Shown: piece by piece, positions 63,708 through 64,000 of the stretch
Layout of the letters: each line of letters opens with the position of its first letter
How positions within the stretch are numbered: position 1 is the stretch's first letter
Assembly: GCF_002335445.1 (NCBI RefSeq)
Contig: NZ_BDME01000007.1
Location: 1-64,000 of the forward strand
Length of the DNA stretch: 64,000 nt
Source of the DNA: Lebetimonas natsushimae
GTDB lineage: Bacteria > Campylobacterota > Campylobacteria > Campylobacterales > Nautiliaceae
Direction: 5' to 3'
Notes under the pieces: model-generated
What the model was told of the DNA's origin: nothing
Databases searched by the model: none
What the model saw: the letters and a program-made list of their open reading frames with translations, nothing else
Position numbers and translations under genes: made by a program

Positions 63708-64000
63708 CAGCAATCTCTATATTATAATTTTTTAATATTTCTATATCCCTGTCCGGCCTTTCACCTCTTGTAGTCAAATAATCCCCAATTACAATAGAAT
63801 TTGCCCCGGCTCTAATTCCTTCAATCCAATCTTCACCAAACACAATTTCCCTGCCTCCAGCCATCATTACAATAGAATTTGGAAAAGTAGCTCTTATTTT
63901 TTTAATAATATTAATGGCAAATTTTTTATTATGTGTAGCTTTTAAAGGGAGTTTCTCATTTTCTATAAAAAAATTTATAGGTATTCCATCAGGATTTAGC
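63697..64000 (-). CDS. bioB: Biotin synthase, C-terminal part
   Basis: Only the last 100 codons lie in the window; the 5' part continues past the right edge. LNPDGIPINF, VMMAGGREIVF and GANSIVIGDYLTTRGERPDRDI are the C-terminal barrel motifs of the radical-SAM enzyme BioB, which inserts sulfur into dethiobiotin; the Arg of GGRE is a substrate-side residue of the family. It overlaps the antiporter start, so the two are cotranscribed. Complements the bioF gene at 53644. Confidence 0.9.
   Translation of the reverse strand, partial: LNPDGIPINFFIENEKLPLKATHNKKFAINIIKKIRATFPNSIVMMAGGREIVFGEDWIEGIRAGANSIVIGDYLTTRGERPDRDIEILKNYNIEIADAC

Overview
The window is a low-GC chromosomal segment from a member of the Campylobacterota (former Epsilonproteobacteria), most likely a Nautiliales relative (Nautilia, Caminibacter or Lebetimonas type). 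This placement is inferred from the gene set: a Csd4/Pgp1-type cell-shape peptidase, a MotE-like protein, unfused rpoB and rpoC, a run hisH-hisA-cheY-prmA-ftsH-psd-pssA-leuA, and many short ATGA overlaps. No rRNA gene lies inside the window, so the genus is not proven. Almost all of it is core chromosome; there is no prophage, CRISPR array or recognisable insertion sequence.

Layout. Positions 1-95 hold a textbook sigma70 promoter that reads out of the left edge on the minus strand, probably into a stable-RNA operon. Positions 241-1605 hold a solitary, very AT-rich secreted beta-helix gene. Positions 1653-2185 are a five-tRNA operon (Pro, His, Arg, Arg, Leu) under a consensus promoter. Positions 2191-4886 are a molybdate uptake operon (modA, a TOBE protein, modB, modC) with a ModE-type operator over its start; a second ModE box sits before modD (7008-7835), so the two loci look like one molybdenum regulon. 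Positions 4938-6518 hold a three-gene operon led by the cell-shape peptidase.

Positions 7891-27058 are the rif/str super-cluster, read right to left: tRNA-Thr, -Tyr, -Gly, -Thr, tuf, rpmG, tRNA-Gly (an exact second copy), tRNA-Trp, secE, nusG, rplK, rplA, L10 leader, rplJ, rplL, rpoB, rpoC, an unexpected AsmA-like envelope gene, rpsL, rpsG, fusA. Then come carB, a DnaQ-like exonuclease on the plus strand, and a 22-kb minus-strand tract (31.3-53.6 kb) of tightly packed genes for carbamoyl phosphate, purine, leucine and histidine synthesis, phosphatidylethanolamine synthesis (two unrelated-looking PS decarboxylases), tRNA charging (trpS, alaS), ftsH, der, maf, cheY and a two-component system. 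Positions 53.6-56.6 kb hold bioF and a class A penicillin-binding protein on the plus strand. Positions 56.6-60.9 kb hold a small regulator/exporter module (XRE-cupin, EamA exporter, a secreted unknown) facing a decayed YjeH-type amino-acid exporter. gltX, a CPA2 antiporter and the 3' part of bioB close the window.

The least explained structures are: a 186-bp nested inverted-repeat element at 60872-61057; a dispersed intergenic repeat built on ATGGATAAT/TGGAAAATG units that supplies start or stop codons to several genes; intrinsic terminators folded around the stop codons of at least four genes; tandem hairpins between the tRNAs around tuf; and a 59-aa membrane protein translationally coupled to carA.
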